Positions 1-8,153 of a stretch of 38,682 bases of DNA are shown here, piece by piece (the stretch's first letter is position 1; each line of letters begins with the position of its first letter). Both the position numbers and the translations under genes were made by a program. The notes beneath the pieces are model-generated. The model was given only the letters and a program-made list of their open reading frames with translations. It did not search any database and was not told the DNA's origin. Source of the DNA: Prevotellaceae bacterium UBA4359 (GTDB lineage: Bacteria > Bacteroidota > Bacteroidia > Bacteroidales > Bacteroidaceae); the NCBI GenBank assembly GCA_002393555.1, contig DGSP01000039.1:1-38682 (forward strand), written 5' to 3'.

Positions 1-50
1 GCTACTTTTTAAAGTGGGCTCATGATTGAAGTTTCGGGAGTTCTTTTTCA

Positions 51-269
51 CCACAGATTACACAGATTACTCTGATTTTATCCGCTGGTGGGTTGGCTAT
101 TACACAGATTGGCTACGCCGAACTAAAGATTCTTTCTTGATTGCACAGATTAGAGTCGTGACGACTCTTGAAGCCATCCGGATGGGCTTTCGCCAAGAAA
201 GCAAAAAATCTGTGCAATCTGCCAAAATTTCTCTCAGCATAAAATCTGTGTAATCTGTGCAATCTGTGG
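51..269. repeat. Inverted-repeat (MITE-like) element
   Basis: Bases 51-81 and 239-269 are imperfect inverted repeats of 31 bases built from CACAGATT / AATCTGTG units. Smaller copies lie inside at about 98-111, 139-151 and 205-222, so the element can fold into a long hairpin. It has no credible gene. The tail at 270-339 continues with degenerate TTTCTGTG direct repeats up to the stop codon of the primase-like gene. Whether it is mobile, or only a dispersed Bacteroidales intergenic repeat, cannot be told from one copy. No target-site duplication was obvious. Confidence 0.6.
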
Positions 270-339
270 TTTTTATGACTTCCGAAAGTTAAGTCATAAA
301 AAATTTCTGTGTTTTCTGTGCTTTCTGTGTGAGACAGAC

Positions 340-1443
340 TCACCGCACCCTTTCCGTGTGGACCGTCTCCTGGAACTGCCCCACCACATAGTCGGCAATG
401 TCAAACTTCGTGTCGCCCTCTGCAGCCTGCCGTTCGCAGAAGTCGGAGACCGAGAATGTGGCGATGTCCCTCATGCCGTGCAGCAGTTCACGCCATTCGC
501 CGATGGCGTCGCGGTCGGGGAACACCATCACCTGCCTGCCGCGCAGCACCTCCATCACGCTCCGCTTCAGCATCGCCTTGTTGCCCGTGGCCACCCACAC
601 ATACTTGGGCTGCACGGCTGCACCCACCAGCGCATTCTTAGGCGACTCGACCAGTGCCACCGTCTGGTTCGGATAGCACCTGAGCAGATGTTCGCCAAAG
701 AGGCACTCATTGTCGAAAAACGGCTCTGCCCCATTCTCCTGAGAATCCAGAGCCTCTGAAGCACCCGCCCACTCCACCACTCCCTGCTTGGCCAACTCCT
801 TGCCCAGCCAGTAGCAGCAGCGGCGGTCGCAATGGGCAAACCGCTCCGAGCGCACATCGGTCTCAAAGTGCTGCACCTTCACGTTCCGCACCCTGCCCTC
901 CAGGTCGATGCTCGGAAAGAGCACACAGTCCTCGTGCCGCCCATTGTCGTAGCACCCCAGCAGGTACTCCTCCGTCAGATGCTCCACCAGATGGCCATCA
1001 AACATCTGTGCCAGGCACCGGCTCATCGAGTTCTCGACCGACACATGGGCATCCACCCACTCGCGGGGAATGTAGGAGACTGGCCGCTCCCGCCTCTTCG
1101 GCACATTCACCCCACTTACCCCATTCACCCCACACATCACATCCTCTCCTCTCCACACACCAAACGTCCTTTCCAGCCGCTGGCAAGCCTCCTTGAAATC
1201 CACCCCGTCCTTCGCCATCACGAAGTCAATCACCGAACCGCCCTTGCCGCAGGCAAAGCAGTGGCAATGGTTCTCCTTGCCCATCTCATACAGCGTCAGC
1301 GACGGGTGCTCATCGGCATGCCAGGGGCAGTTCGTCACCATTCGGCTGCCCACCTTCTTCAGCCGGCAGCCCCAGCGTTCAGCCACCCTCGAAATGGGAA
1401 TGGCACGCAATCTATCTAAATCAAAATGCACTTTCTTGTCCAT
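340..1443 (-). CDS. CHC2 zinc-finger / Toprim primase-like protein
   Basis: A 367-residue protein resembling the N-terminal half of DnaG-type primases. A CHC2 zinc finger is visible as C39-x2-H42 followed by C62-x2-C65, in the context NCPWHADEHPS and HCFACGKGGS. A Toprim-like fold follows later, with the glutamate in ALVESPKNAL and the acidic pair in MVFPDRDAIGEW. It probably makes or regulates primers for replication of a mobile element, working with the helicase gene upstream. I chose the ATG at 1443 (MDKKVHFDLD). The longer frame to 1521 runs through the G-rich repeat block and encodes a low-complexity leader. The long repeat-filled gap from the helicase gene suggests one transcript with internal control. 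Family assignment is firm; the exact role is inferred. Confidence 0.85.
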   Translation of the reverse strand: MDKKVHFDLDRLRAIPISRVAERWGCRLKKVGSRMVTNCPWHADEHPSLTLYEMGKENHCHCFACGKGGSVIDFVMAKDGVDFKEACQRLERTFGVWRGEDVMCGVNGVSGVNVPKRRERPVSYIPREWVDAHVSVENSMSRCLAQMFDGHLVEHLTEEYLLGCYDNGRHEDCVLFPSIDLEGRVRNVKVQHFETDVRSERFAHCDRRCCYWLGKELAKQGVVEWAGASEALDSQENGAEPFFDNECLFGEHLLRCYPNQTVALVESPKNALVGAAVQPKYVWVATGNKAMLKRSVMEVLRGRQVMVFPDRDAIGEWRELLHGMRDIATFSVSDFCERQAAEGDTKFDIADYVVGQFQETVHTERVR

Positions 1444-1483
1444 ATTGTTCTTGTTTCTTTTGTCCGAGGGTCGGGTGAGGGAT

Positions 1484-1749
1484 GAGGGGGTGAAAAAGGG
1501 GGTGTTTTTCATGCAGGACACCCCACCTTTTATCTGCTGATTGACTGCTGTTTATCTCCTCGAAGGGGGTGAAGGGGGTGTTTTTCTTCACAAACTATTT
1601 GATTATTCATTTTTCAAAAACTTATTTTTTTACACCACTTTCACCCCCTTCACCCCCTCATTGCTTTGTAGTGTTTTGTGTGTCAGTATCTTAAGTCTCA
1701 TTTTAAGAAGCCTGAAAACACCCCCTTTTCACCCCCTTCACACCCCCTC
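1484..1749. repeat. Opposed G-rich/C-rich repeat blocks between the replication genes
   Basis: Four blocks of GGGGGTGAA-type units fill the gap between the helicase and primase-like genes. Blocks at 1484-1510 and 1561-1591 read GGGGGTG on the plus strand. Blocks at 1639-1660 and 1714-1749 read CACCCCC, so the two pairs are inverted relative to each other, separated by an AT-rich centre at about 1592-1638. This could be an iteron-type origin, a binding site for the neighbouring primase/helicase, or a large hairpin in the shared transcript. The layout is visible; the function is inferred. Confidence 0.6.
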
Positions 1750-1750
1750 G

Positions 1751-3244
1751 TCATGAATTCAAAGCGAGTTGGAAAACCACCTGATTGTGCTTCATGCAAC
1801 GTTTCACCCTCAAGTTCTTCAGTCGCTCATAAAACCGCTGGGGAGTCAGCGTGTAGGACAGGCTGTTGATTTCGCAGAAATACTTGAAGCGGTCGTGCAG
1901 CATCTTGCCCGTCACCCACGTGTCCGACTTCTCGCAGCACTCCTGCACGAACAAGTACACGATGTCCGTCGCCCCACGATAGTTCTGCATCTCCGCGTCG
2001 CACACCTTGCAGGCCAGGAGCCGCTTCCGCTTCATCAGCAACGGCAGCCCCGCCAGAAACCAGTTCAGGATGCCCGGCAGTTCGCCCTTCAGTTTCGCCG
2101 CCAGTTCCGGGTCCGCCTCCTCCGGCGAGATGGTCGCATCGAACGGCAAGATGCGCAGCCGCCTGTAGAACGCATCCGTCGCCTCCGCGCGCGGCATCTC
2201 GTTCACCGCAGCAATCAGGTAGCCATACTCCGTCATCTCATACGGATTATGATACAACTCCTTCACCATCACCGGCTCGTGCGACGTCAACTGCTTCAGC
2301 ACCGACGCCACCCACTTCGACTCGCTCTCGCTGCTCGTGTTCAGCAACTTATGCTCAAACCCATGACGCATCACCACATCGCCCGTCAAGTCGCTCAGCG
2401 AAATGCACGACACATTCTCCTTGCCCGCTAAGGCCCCCAGCACCTCCAGCAGCACACTCTTACCATTCGCGCCGCCACCCTTCAGAATCAGCATCACATC
2501 CAACCTCACCGCACCCTGCACCAGCGCATTCGCCACAAACTCCCTCAGCACCCCCTGGCAACCCCCGTCGGGCAACACACGAGCCAGAAAATCCTGCCAA
2601 CGCACACTCTCCGCACACTCATCGTAGCAAAACGGCAGACAGTTCACAAAATAATCCTCACGCCTGTGCCCGCGCAACACACGGCCCCCCTCACGGTCCA
2701 CCTCCAGCGTGCCATTCAGCAAATTCGACAGCGCCACACCCTCCGGCGGAGGCACCCGCTCCCAGCAGCCCGAAAAACGAAAAGCCACCCCATGACACAC
2801 ATCCGCCATGAACGCCGCACTGTTCACCTTCGACTTCGGCACCCCCATCCGCCGGCAACACCCCTTCACAAACTGAAAAAACAACGTGTTCTCCAGCCGC
2901 ACCCAATGAGTGCCCACATACAAGAAAATCTCCTGCCCCGTCTTCAGCGCCGGGTCATAGCGAGGCACCGAAATCAAGCCCCCCGCCACACGCTCCATCT
3001 CATCCCCCACCAAATCCAGCAGCAGTTCACGCTTGTTCCCATTGACACCCTGAATCGCCAGCACATCCCCCTGACGCCCAGCCACACGCTCCTCCATCAC
3101 CGCCAACGTCTCCCTCACCACGTCGCGACACACACCCTTCCGCGCCACCAGACCCTCCTGGCGGCACATCTCCAGCGCAAAGGCATCCTTGCCCTCGCCC
3201 TCCTTTCCTACGGAATCAGATACAATCGTCCCCTCCATAATCAT
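1751..3244 (-). CDS. P4-type phage/plasmid helicase (superfamily 3)
   Basis: A 497-residue protein with a C-terminal superfamily 3 helicase domain of the phage P4 alpha / D5 type. The Walker A motif is GGGANGKS at residues 256-263. The later segment LIAAVNEMPRAEATDAFYRR fits the sensor and arginine-finger part of this family (asparagine after the beta strand, paired arginines). The first 200 residues are probably the D5-N type linker and show no primase active site. Priming may instead come from the CHC2/Toprim protein encoded next on the same strand. Such pairs are typical of integrated phages, satellites and mobilisable islands, so this marks an element boundary. Starts at 3244 and 3238 are equally possible. 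No integrase is visible in the window. Confidence 0.88.
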   Translation of the reverse strand: MIMEGTIVSDSVGKEGEGKDAFALEMCRQEGLVARKGVCRDVVRETLAVMEERVAGRQGDVLAIQGVNGNKRELLLDLVGDEMERVAGGLISVPRYDPALKTGQEIFLYVGTHWVRLENTLFFQFVKGCCRRMGVPKSKVNSAAFMADVCHGVAFRFSGCWERVPPPEGVALSNLLNGTLEVDREGGRVLRGHRREDYFVNCLPFCYDECAESVRWQDFLARVLPDGGCQGVLREFVANALVQGAVRLDVMLILKGGGANGKSVLLEVLGALAGKENVSCISLSDLTGDVVMRHGFEHKLLNTSSESESKWVASVLKQLTSHEPVMVKELYHNPYEMTEYGYLIAAVNEMPRAEATDAFYRRLRILPFDATISPEEADPELAAKLKGELPGILNWFLAGLPLLMKRKRLLACKVCDAEMQNYRGATDIVYLFVQECCEKSDTWVTGKMLHDRFKYFCEINSLSYTLTPQRFYERLKNLRVKRCMKHNQVVFQLALNS

Positions 3245-3398
3245 ATTTTTTTTAATAGTTCAACAATCTTTTTATTCAGTAACAAAGGCCCGTGCTTTCC
3301 AAACACCACCCTTTCTTCATAGCCGTATTTTCAGGGTTGCCGCCCCCCGATTCACAAGCGTCAGAGCCATCCGGCCCCCTCACTCCCAAATCCTGCTG

Positions 3399-3429
3399 CA
3401 AAGATACACAAAATTCCCCAACCCACCAA
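3399..3429 (-). promoter_or_regulatory. Promoter for the helicase gene
   Basis: Read on the minus strand, TTGG (3429-3426), a 19-base spacer and TATCTTTG (3406-3399) match the Bacteroidota -33/-7 consensus. It points at the helicase start about 155 bases downstream. Confidence 0.55.
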
Positions 3430-3554
3430 CAAAACACCCCACATATTTTCCCCTCCCCCCCAAAAAATTTCCACCCCCAAAAACCCTAACCCTAACTCCC
3501 AACTAAAGAACTCCTAACTCCCCATTCCCCTCACGACCCCACCCCCACTACCCT

Positions 3555-3597
3555 CGCGAGCCTAACGGCGCAAAGCCCAAAGAGGCAGCGGCACTCC
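3555..3597 (+). repeat. 43-base dispersed repeat, copy 1
   Basis: It matches 21984-22026 in the same orientation with a single mismatch (position 3570, G against A). It begins CGCGAGCCTAACGG and ends GCAGCGGCACTCC. The two copies bracket the whole TIR/STAND/channel block. Confidence 0.85.
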
Positions 3598-3644
3598 ACC
3601 CCCTACACACTTTTTACAAAAACCCACAAAAAAACGCCAATTTG

Positions 3645-3675
3645 TTTGCCACACAAAGAAAAAGCACTACATTTG
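3645..3675 (+). promoter_or_regulatory. Promoter for the TIR-WD40 gene
   Basis: TTTG (3645-3648), a 19-base spacer and TACATTTG (3668-3675). The sequence CTAACCTAAAA starts 10 bases after the -7 box, at about the expected transcript start, and the ATG follows at 3704. Confidence 0.7.
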
Positions 3676-3703
3676 CAACCAGAACTAACCTAAAACCCAA
3701 CCT

Positions 3704-6619
3704 ATGCCACAGGAAAAATCCTTCAACATGAGCACCACTAAAGAATATTTTGCATTCATCAGTTACAAGCGAGAGGATGAGAAGTGGGCTGAGTGGCTGC
3801 AACAAAAGTTAGAGCACTACCGACTGCCTGTGAACGTGAGGAAGGAAAACGCGGCACTGCCACAAACGATACGCCCCATCTTCAAGGACACGTCGGAACT
3901 GGCTGCCGGTGTGCTGGCCGAGGAGATTCGCAACGCACTGGAAAACTCAAAGTTCCTCATTGTTGTCTGCTCCCCACGGGCGGCGCAGTCGGAATGGGTG
4001 GGCAAGGAAGTGCAAACATTCATCGACATGGGGCGGTCGGATAAAATAATCCCGTTCATCATCGGAGGTATCCCGTTCTCGAAAGATTCTGAAGAGGAAT
4101 GTTTCCCATCCGCCCTGCTGAAACTGCCCAAAGAGCAGGAACTGCTGGGTGTGAACATCAATGAGATGGGACGCGACGCAGCCGTGGTGAAGGTGGTGGC
4201 GCACATGTTCGGTCTGAAGTTCGACACCTTATGGCAAAGGTATGAGAGAGAGCAGAAGAGACGCAGATGGATGTTGATGGGCGGTGTCCTGCTCTTCGCC
4301 CTTGTCAGCCTTGCTGTAGGCGGATGGTTCGTGAGGCAAAACGGCATCATAAAAGACCAAAAGGAGCAACTGCAAAGCCAAACAGTACGCCTAATAGAGG
4401 ACTCCATCATCATGGCCAATCACATCCGGCGCATTCAAACACAAAACGACAGCATCACACAACAAAACACATTGATTCTCCAACAGAAAGATAGCCTAAC
4501 CAAGACCTACAATCTGCTGGCACTCTCCAATCAGCACCTGAGCGAACGGGAACGCAGCCTCACCATCGCCACCGAAGGCCTGCTGAGGAACCGCAACCTT
4601 GCCATTGCAGAAAAGGCCATGGAGTTGGTGGATGAGGGAGATTCTTACACAGCGCGTGTCTTAATTTTGGAAGCATTAAAGGATGGGCCATGTACTGTAG
4701 AGATGGAATCAGCATTTCGAGCAGCACAAGTACATGATAATGCCATATTGAGAGGACATACTGATGGAGTCCATTTCGCCTCATTCAGCCCTGACGGAAA
4801 GAAAATCGTCTCAGCATCATACGACAACACCATCCGCATCTGGGATGCCGCAACTGGAAAGCAGATAGGACAGCCGCTAGAAGGACATACAAGCTTTGTC
4901 GAATCCGCCTCATTCAGTCCGGACGGAAAGAGAATCGTCTCGGCATCATTAGACAAAACCATCCGCATCTGGGATGCTGCAACTGGAAGGCTGGTAGGAA
5001 AACCGTTGGAGGGACATTCAGATTTTGTCTATTCTGCCTCATTCAGCCCTGACGGAAAGAAAATCGTCTCAGCATCAAGGGACAAGACCATCCGCATCTG
5101 GAATACAGCAACAGGAAAGCAGATTGGACAGCCGTTGAAGGGACATACAGATTATGTCAATTTCGCCTCTTTCAGCCCTGACGGAAAGAAAATCGTCTCG
5201 GCATCATCGGACAACACCATCCGCATCTGGGATGCTGCAACTGGGAAGCAGATAGGACAGCCGCTAGAAGGACATACAAGCTTTGTCTATTCAGCCTCAT
5301 TCAGTCCAGATGGAAAGAAAATCGTCTCGGCATCATGGGACAAGACCATCCGCATTTGGGATGCTGCAACAGGAAAGCTGATAGGACAGCCGTTTGAAGG
5401 ACATACAAGCTTTGTCGAATCCGCCTCATTCAGTCCAGACGGAAAGAAAATCGTCTCGGCATCATGGGACAAGACCATACATATCTGGGATGCAGCAACA
5501 GGAAAGCAAATAGGGCAGCCGTTGGAGGGGCATACTGCCATTGTCTATTCCGCCTCATTCAGCCCTGACGGAAAAAGTATCGTCTCTGCGTCCGACGACA
5601 ACACCATACACATCTGGGATGCTGTAACAGGAAAGCTGATAAGACAGACGTTTGTGGGACATACACACTATGTTCATTCTGCCTCCTTCAGCCCTGACGG
5701 AAAGAAAATCGTCTCGGCATCATTGGACAAAACCATCCGCATCTGGGATGCTGCAACAGGGAAGCTGATAGGAAAACCATTGGAGGGACACACAATCGGT
5801 ATCTATTCCGCCTCCTTTAGCCCTGACGGAAAGAAAATCGTCTCGGCATCATACGACAACACTATCCGCATCTGGGATGCTGCAACTGGAAGGCTGATAG
5901 GAAAACCATTGGAGGGACATACAGATGCTGTCCATTCCGCCTCATTCAGCCCTGACGGAAAGAAAATTGTCTCGGCATCATACGACAACACCATCCGCAT
6001 CTGGGATGCTGCAACAGGGAAGCTGATAGGAAAACCTTTGGAAGGACATACAGATTATGTCGAATCCGCCTTATTCAGCCCTGATGGAAAGAGAATCGTC
6101 TCGGCATCAGGGGACGAAACCATCCGCATCTGGGATACAGCAACAGGAAAGCAGATAAGACAGCCGTTGAAGGGACATACAGATGCTGTCCATTCCGCCT
6201 CCTTTAGTCCCGACGGAACAAGAATCGTATCGGCATCATCAGACCGCACCATCCGCATCTGGAATACAGCAACAGGAAAGCAGATAGGACAGCAGTTGGA
6301 GGGACATACTGCCATTGTTGAATCCGCCTCTTTCAGCCCTGACGGAAAGACAATCGTCTCGGCATCATCGGACAACACCATTCGTATCTGGGATGCTAAA
6401 ACAGGAAAGCAGATAGGACAGCCGTTAGAAGGACATACAAGCTATGTCCATTCCGCCTCCTTCAGTCCCGACGGAACAAAAATTGTGTCGGCATCTGCTG
6501 ACCACACCATCCGCACATGGGATTTTCCTCCTCTCCAACACCTTATTAACGAAACCCGCGAGCGTTTCCAACCCCGCCAACTAACACCAGAGGAACGGCG
6601 AAAATACTATCTGGAGTGA
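3704..6619 (+). CDS. Membrane TIR protein with 14 WD40 repeats
   Basis: A 971-residue protein. Residues 14-125 are a TIR domain (FAFISYKRED at the start) with a likely catalytic glutamate E102 in SEWVGKEV, so NAD-cleaving or NAD-signalling activity is plausible. An Arg/Lys-rich stretch (EQKRRRW) precedes a membrane helix at about 189-208. A Gln-rich coiled coil covers about 212-285. Residues 349 to about 945 are 14 WD40 units of exactly 43 residues, enough for two seven-bladed propellers, with almost identical SFSPDGKKIVSAS cores. Charge around the helix puts TIR in the cytosol and the propellers outside the inner membrane. The ATG is supported by its close match to the next gene's leader and first codons (MPQEK, MAQEK). 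The ligand is unknown; defence or stress sensing is inferred. Confidence 0.9.
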   Translation: MPQEKSFNMSTTKEYFAFISYKREDEKWAEWLQQKLEHYRLPVNVRKENAALPQTIRPIFKDTSELAAGVLAEEIRNALENSKFLIVVCSPRAAQSEWVGKEVQTFIDMGRSDKIIPFIIGGIPFSKDSEEECFPSALLKLPKEQELLGVNINEMGRDAAVVKVVAHMFGLKFDTLWQRYEREQKRRRWMLMGGVLLFALVSLAVGGWFVRQNGIIKDQKEQLQSQTVRLIEDSIIMANHIRRIQTQNDSITQQNTLILQQKDSLTKTYNLLALSNQHLSERERSLTIATEGLLRNRNLAIAEKAMELVDEGDSYTARVLILEALKDGPCTVEMESAFRAAQVHDNAILRGHTDGVHFASFSPDGKKIVSASYDNTIRIWDAATGKQIGQPLEGHTSFVESASFSPDGKRIVSASLDKTIRIWDAATGRLVGKPLEGHSDFVYSASFSPDGKKIVSASRDKTIRIWNTATGKQIGQPLKGHTDYVNFASFSPDGKKIVSASSDNTIRIWDAATGKQIGQPLEGHTSFVYSASFSPDGKKIVSASWDKTIRIWDAATGKLIGQPFEGHTSFVESASFSPDGKKIVSASWDKTIHIWDAATGKQIGQPLEGHTAIVYSASFSPDGKSIVSASDDNTIHIWDAVTGKLIRQTFVGHTHYVHSASFSPDGKKIVSASLDKTIRIWDAATGKLIGKPLEGHTIGIYSASFSPDGKKIVSASYDNTIRIWDAATGRLIGKPLEGHTDAVHSASFSPDGKKIVSASYDNTIRIWDAATGKLIGKPLEGHTDYVESALFSPDGKRIVSASGDETIRIWDTATGKQIRQPLKGHTDAVHSASFSPDGTRIVSASSDRTIRIWNTATGKQIGQQLEGHTAIVESASFSPDGKTIVSASSDNTIRIWDAKTGKQIGQPLEGHTSYVHSASFSPDGTKIVSASADHTIRTWDFPPLQHLINETRERFQPRQLTPEERRKYYLE
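4748..6535 (+). repeat. In-frame 129-base tandem repeats encoding WD40 blades
   Basis: The first and fourteenth units start at 4748 and 6425, exactly 13 x 129 bases apart, so no indel breaks the register. Neighbouring units are nearly identical at the DNA level. Differences cluster in the loop after GHT and in the residue before the D(K/N)TIRIW segment. Such an array can gain or lose blades by recombination. Confidence 0.9.
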
Positions 6620-6650
6620 CAGCACGGATGTAAAGATTTTTCCGCCTGCA

Positions 6651-6682
6651 TTTGCTGCTTTCAATTAAAAGCTTTAACTTTG
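6651..6682 (+). promoter_or_regulatory. Promoter for the second TIR gene
   Basis: TTTG (6651-6654), a 20-base spacer and TAACTTTG (6675-6682). CTAACCTAAAA begins at 6693. The leader and first codons nearly repeat those of the TIR-WD40 gene. Confidence 0.65.
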
Positions 6683-6710
6683 CAAAAAGAATCTAACCTA
6701 AAACCCAACT

Positions 6711-8018
6711 ATGGCACAGGAAAAATATGATGTGTTCATCAGCTACCGACGTGAGGGTGGCTATGACACAGCAAAACATCTAAATGACCTGCTGGTCAGA
6801 GATGGCTATAAGGTAAGTTTTGACATTGACACCTTGCGCAGCGGAAATTTCGACACTCAGCTACTTGAGAGGATAGATCAATGCACCGACTTCATCTTGA
6901 TAGTCGACCAACATGCTTTTGATCGCACACTTGACCCCAAGTTCAATCCCAAGAATGACTGGATGCGGTGTGAGCTTGCTCATGCACTCAAGAAAAACAA
7001 GAACATTGTGCCAGTCTTTCTTTCTGGCACGAATGGGTTTCCGAATAATCTGCCAAGCGACATAGCGGGCATCAGCATGAAGAATGGTCCTGAATATAAT
7101 CGTTACCATTTTAATGCATTTTATGAAGACTTAAAAAAACGATTCTTAAAGTCACGCCCTAAAAGTCGTCTTGTAAAACATTTTGCAGTAGCCTTGCTTG
7201 CCATTCTGGCGATAGCAGGCATTGTCTATGCTATTTCCCATCATGCACCTGCGAATGATAAGCCCGAAATTTATGCAAAGGCTGTCAATATTAATTTCTA
7301 TGGAAAGAAAAAGGAATCTGATATGTTTTTTAATGAACTTTATGCAAATGTAGATGGATATGAATATACAATAGAAATACCAAAGGACATCTGTTTTAAT
7401 ATTGTAGCACAGGAAGACTTCGATGGAGATGGTATAGAGGATGCCTTAATTGAAAACGTACAAGCTTGTGGCGGTAATGCTATTGGCAGTTCATTTTTCT
7501 TTGTGAGCTACACTGGGAATGGTTACTTTTCTGTTTCAAACAGTTTTGGCGGAAATGTCTGGGAGGAACCCTCTATAGAAGAGTGGAAAGGCCTGAAATC
7601 GGTTGTGATAATTGACACAAATGAAGATTTTAACACTGACTCCAATTACAATTCAAAAGAAAGGTATATACTGAAGCAAGGTGATGCCGTTAGAGTGGAA
7701 TCATCGAAGAAAAATTCCATCGTTGCGTTACAAGAGATTCGAGCATCAGACTTTCATAATGGCAAAGAAGAAGAAACCATTCGTATGAGTTATGATTTAG
7801 ATGGCAACGGTGAAGAAGACTATTTTGAATGTACGTATTGGGACAGGTGGGATAAACTTTTTTTCAATATAATACTCAATGGCAATATCCTTAACTATGA
7901 TGGTATTGGAGTCGATCGTATTGGAATTCTTTCATCCAAGACAAACGGAATGCATGACCTAATTTATGACGAGGACAATGTGGTCAAGTGGAATGGCAAT
8001 GAATACGTTTTCGATTAA
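6711..8018 (+). CDS. Membrane TIR protein with FG-GAP-like periplasmic domain
   Basis: A 435-residue protein. Residues 5-145 form a TIR domain (YDVFISYRREGG), with W84 and the likely catalytic E88 in DWMRCELAHA. A basic stretch (KSRPKSRLVKH) precedes one membrane helix at about 157-175, so the TIR end should be cytosolic. The rest should be periplasmic and holds two calcium-loop-like acidic motifs, EDFDGDGIED (about 235-244) and YDLDGNGEEDY, as in FG-GAP/VCBS propeller repeats. It has its own promoter and a terminator follows, so it is probably monocistronic. The TIR assignment is firm. The ectodomain call is weaker because only two loops are visible. A role in sensing a surface or periplasmic signal is inferred. 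Confidence 0.85.
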   Translation: MAQEKYDVFISYRREGGYDTAKHLNDLLVRDGYKVSFDIDTLRSGNFDTQLLERIDQCTDFILIVDQHAFDRTLDPKFNPKNDWMRCELAHALKKNKNIVPVFLSGTNGFPNNLPSDIAGISMKNGPEYNRYHFNAFYEDLKKRFLKSRPKSRLVKHFAVALLAILAIAGIVYAISHHAPANDKPEIYAKAVNINFYGKKKESDMFFNELYANVDGYEYTIEIPKDICFNIVAQEDFDGDGIEDALIENVQACGGNAIGSSFFFVSYTGNGYFSVSNSFGGNVWEEPSIEEWKGLKSVVIIDTNEDFNTDSNYNSKERYILKQGDAVRVESSKKNSIVALQEIRASDFHNGKEEETIRMSYDLDGNGEEDYFECTYWDRWDKLFFNIILNGNILNYDGIGVDRIGILSSKTNGMHDLIYDEDNVVKWNGNEYVFD

Positions 8019-8046
8019 ACCCTTATTAGTCTTGAGACGATTGAAC

Positions 8047-8089
8047 AAAATGGACAACGGGACTCGAAATGAGCTTTTTGTCCATTTTT
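8047..8089 (+). terminator. Rho-independent terminator after the TIR/FG-GAP gene
   Basis: An 11-base perfect stem pairs AAAATGGACAA (8047-8057) with TTGTCCATTTT (8078-8088), followed by further T. The loop can pair further through CTC/GAG. Confidence 0.6.
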
Positions 8090-8102
8090 CTTTCCATTTT
8101 TC

Positions 8103-8133
8103 TTTGTCACTCCAATTCTATTCCCTACCTTTG
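8103..8133 (+). promoter_or_regulatory. Promoter for the BatD-VWA gene
   Basis: TTTG (8103-8106), a 19-base spacer and TACCTTTG (8126-8133). CTAACCTAT begins at 8145. The -7 box covers an in-frame GTG at 8133, which rules that codon out as the start and supports ATG 8154. Confidence 0.7.
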
Positions 8134-8153
8134 TGAAGGAAATACTAACCTAT

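Larger units (their letters stand above)
3245..3703. other. Divergent intergenic region with two promoters and dispersed repeats
   Basis: No credible gene lies here. The region holds a minus-strand promoter for the helicase gene, simple CCCTAACCCTAACTCC-like runs at about 3480-3520, a 43-base dispersed repeat, and a plus-strand promoter for the TIR-WD40 gene. Its order of elements matches the region at 10649-10856, including the shared stretches CTGCTGCAAAGATACA and CCACATATTTTCCCCTC. Confidence 0.7.

Noticed and set aside
3478..3500. Telomere-like CCCTAACCCTAAC run
   Set aside because: Only about two units, in a region of similar simple CTAACTCC runs common in these intergenic stretches; no sign of a linear end.
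8133..8153. GTG start that would extend the BatD-VWA protein by seven residues
   Set aside because: The GTG is the last base of the promoter -7 box onward, so it would not be in the transcript from that promoter.
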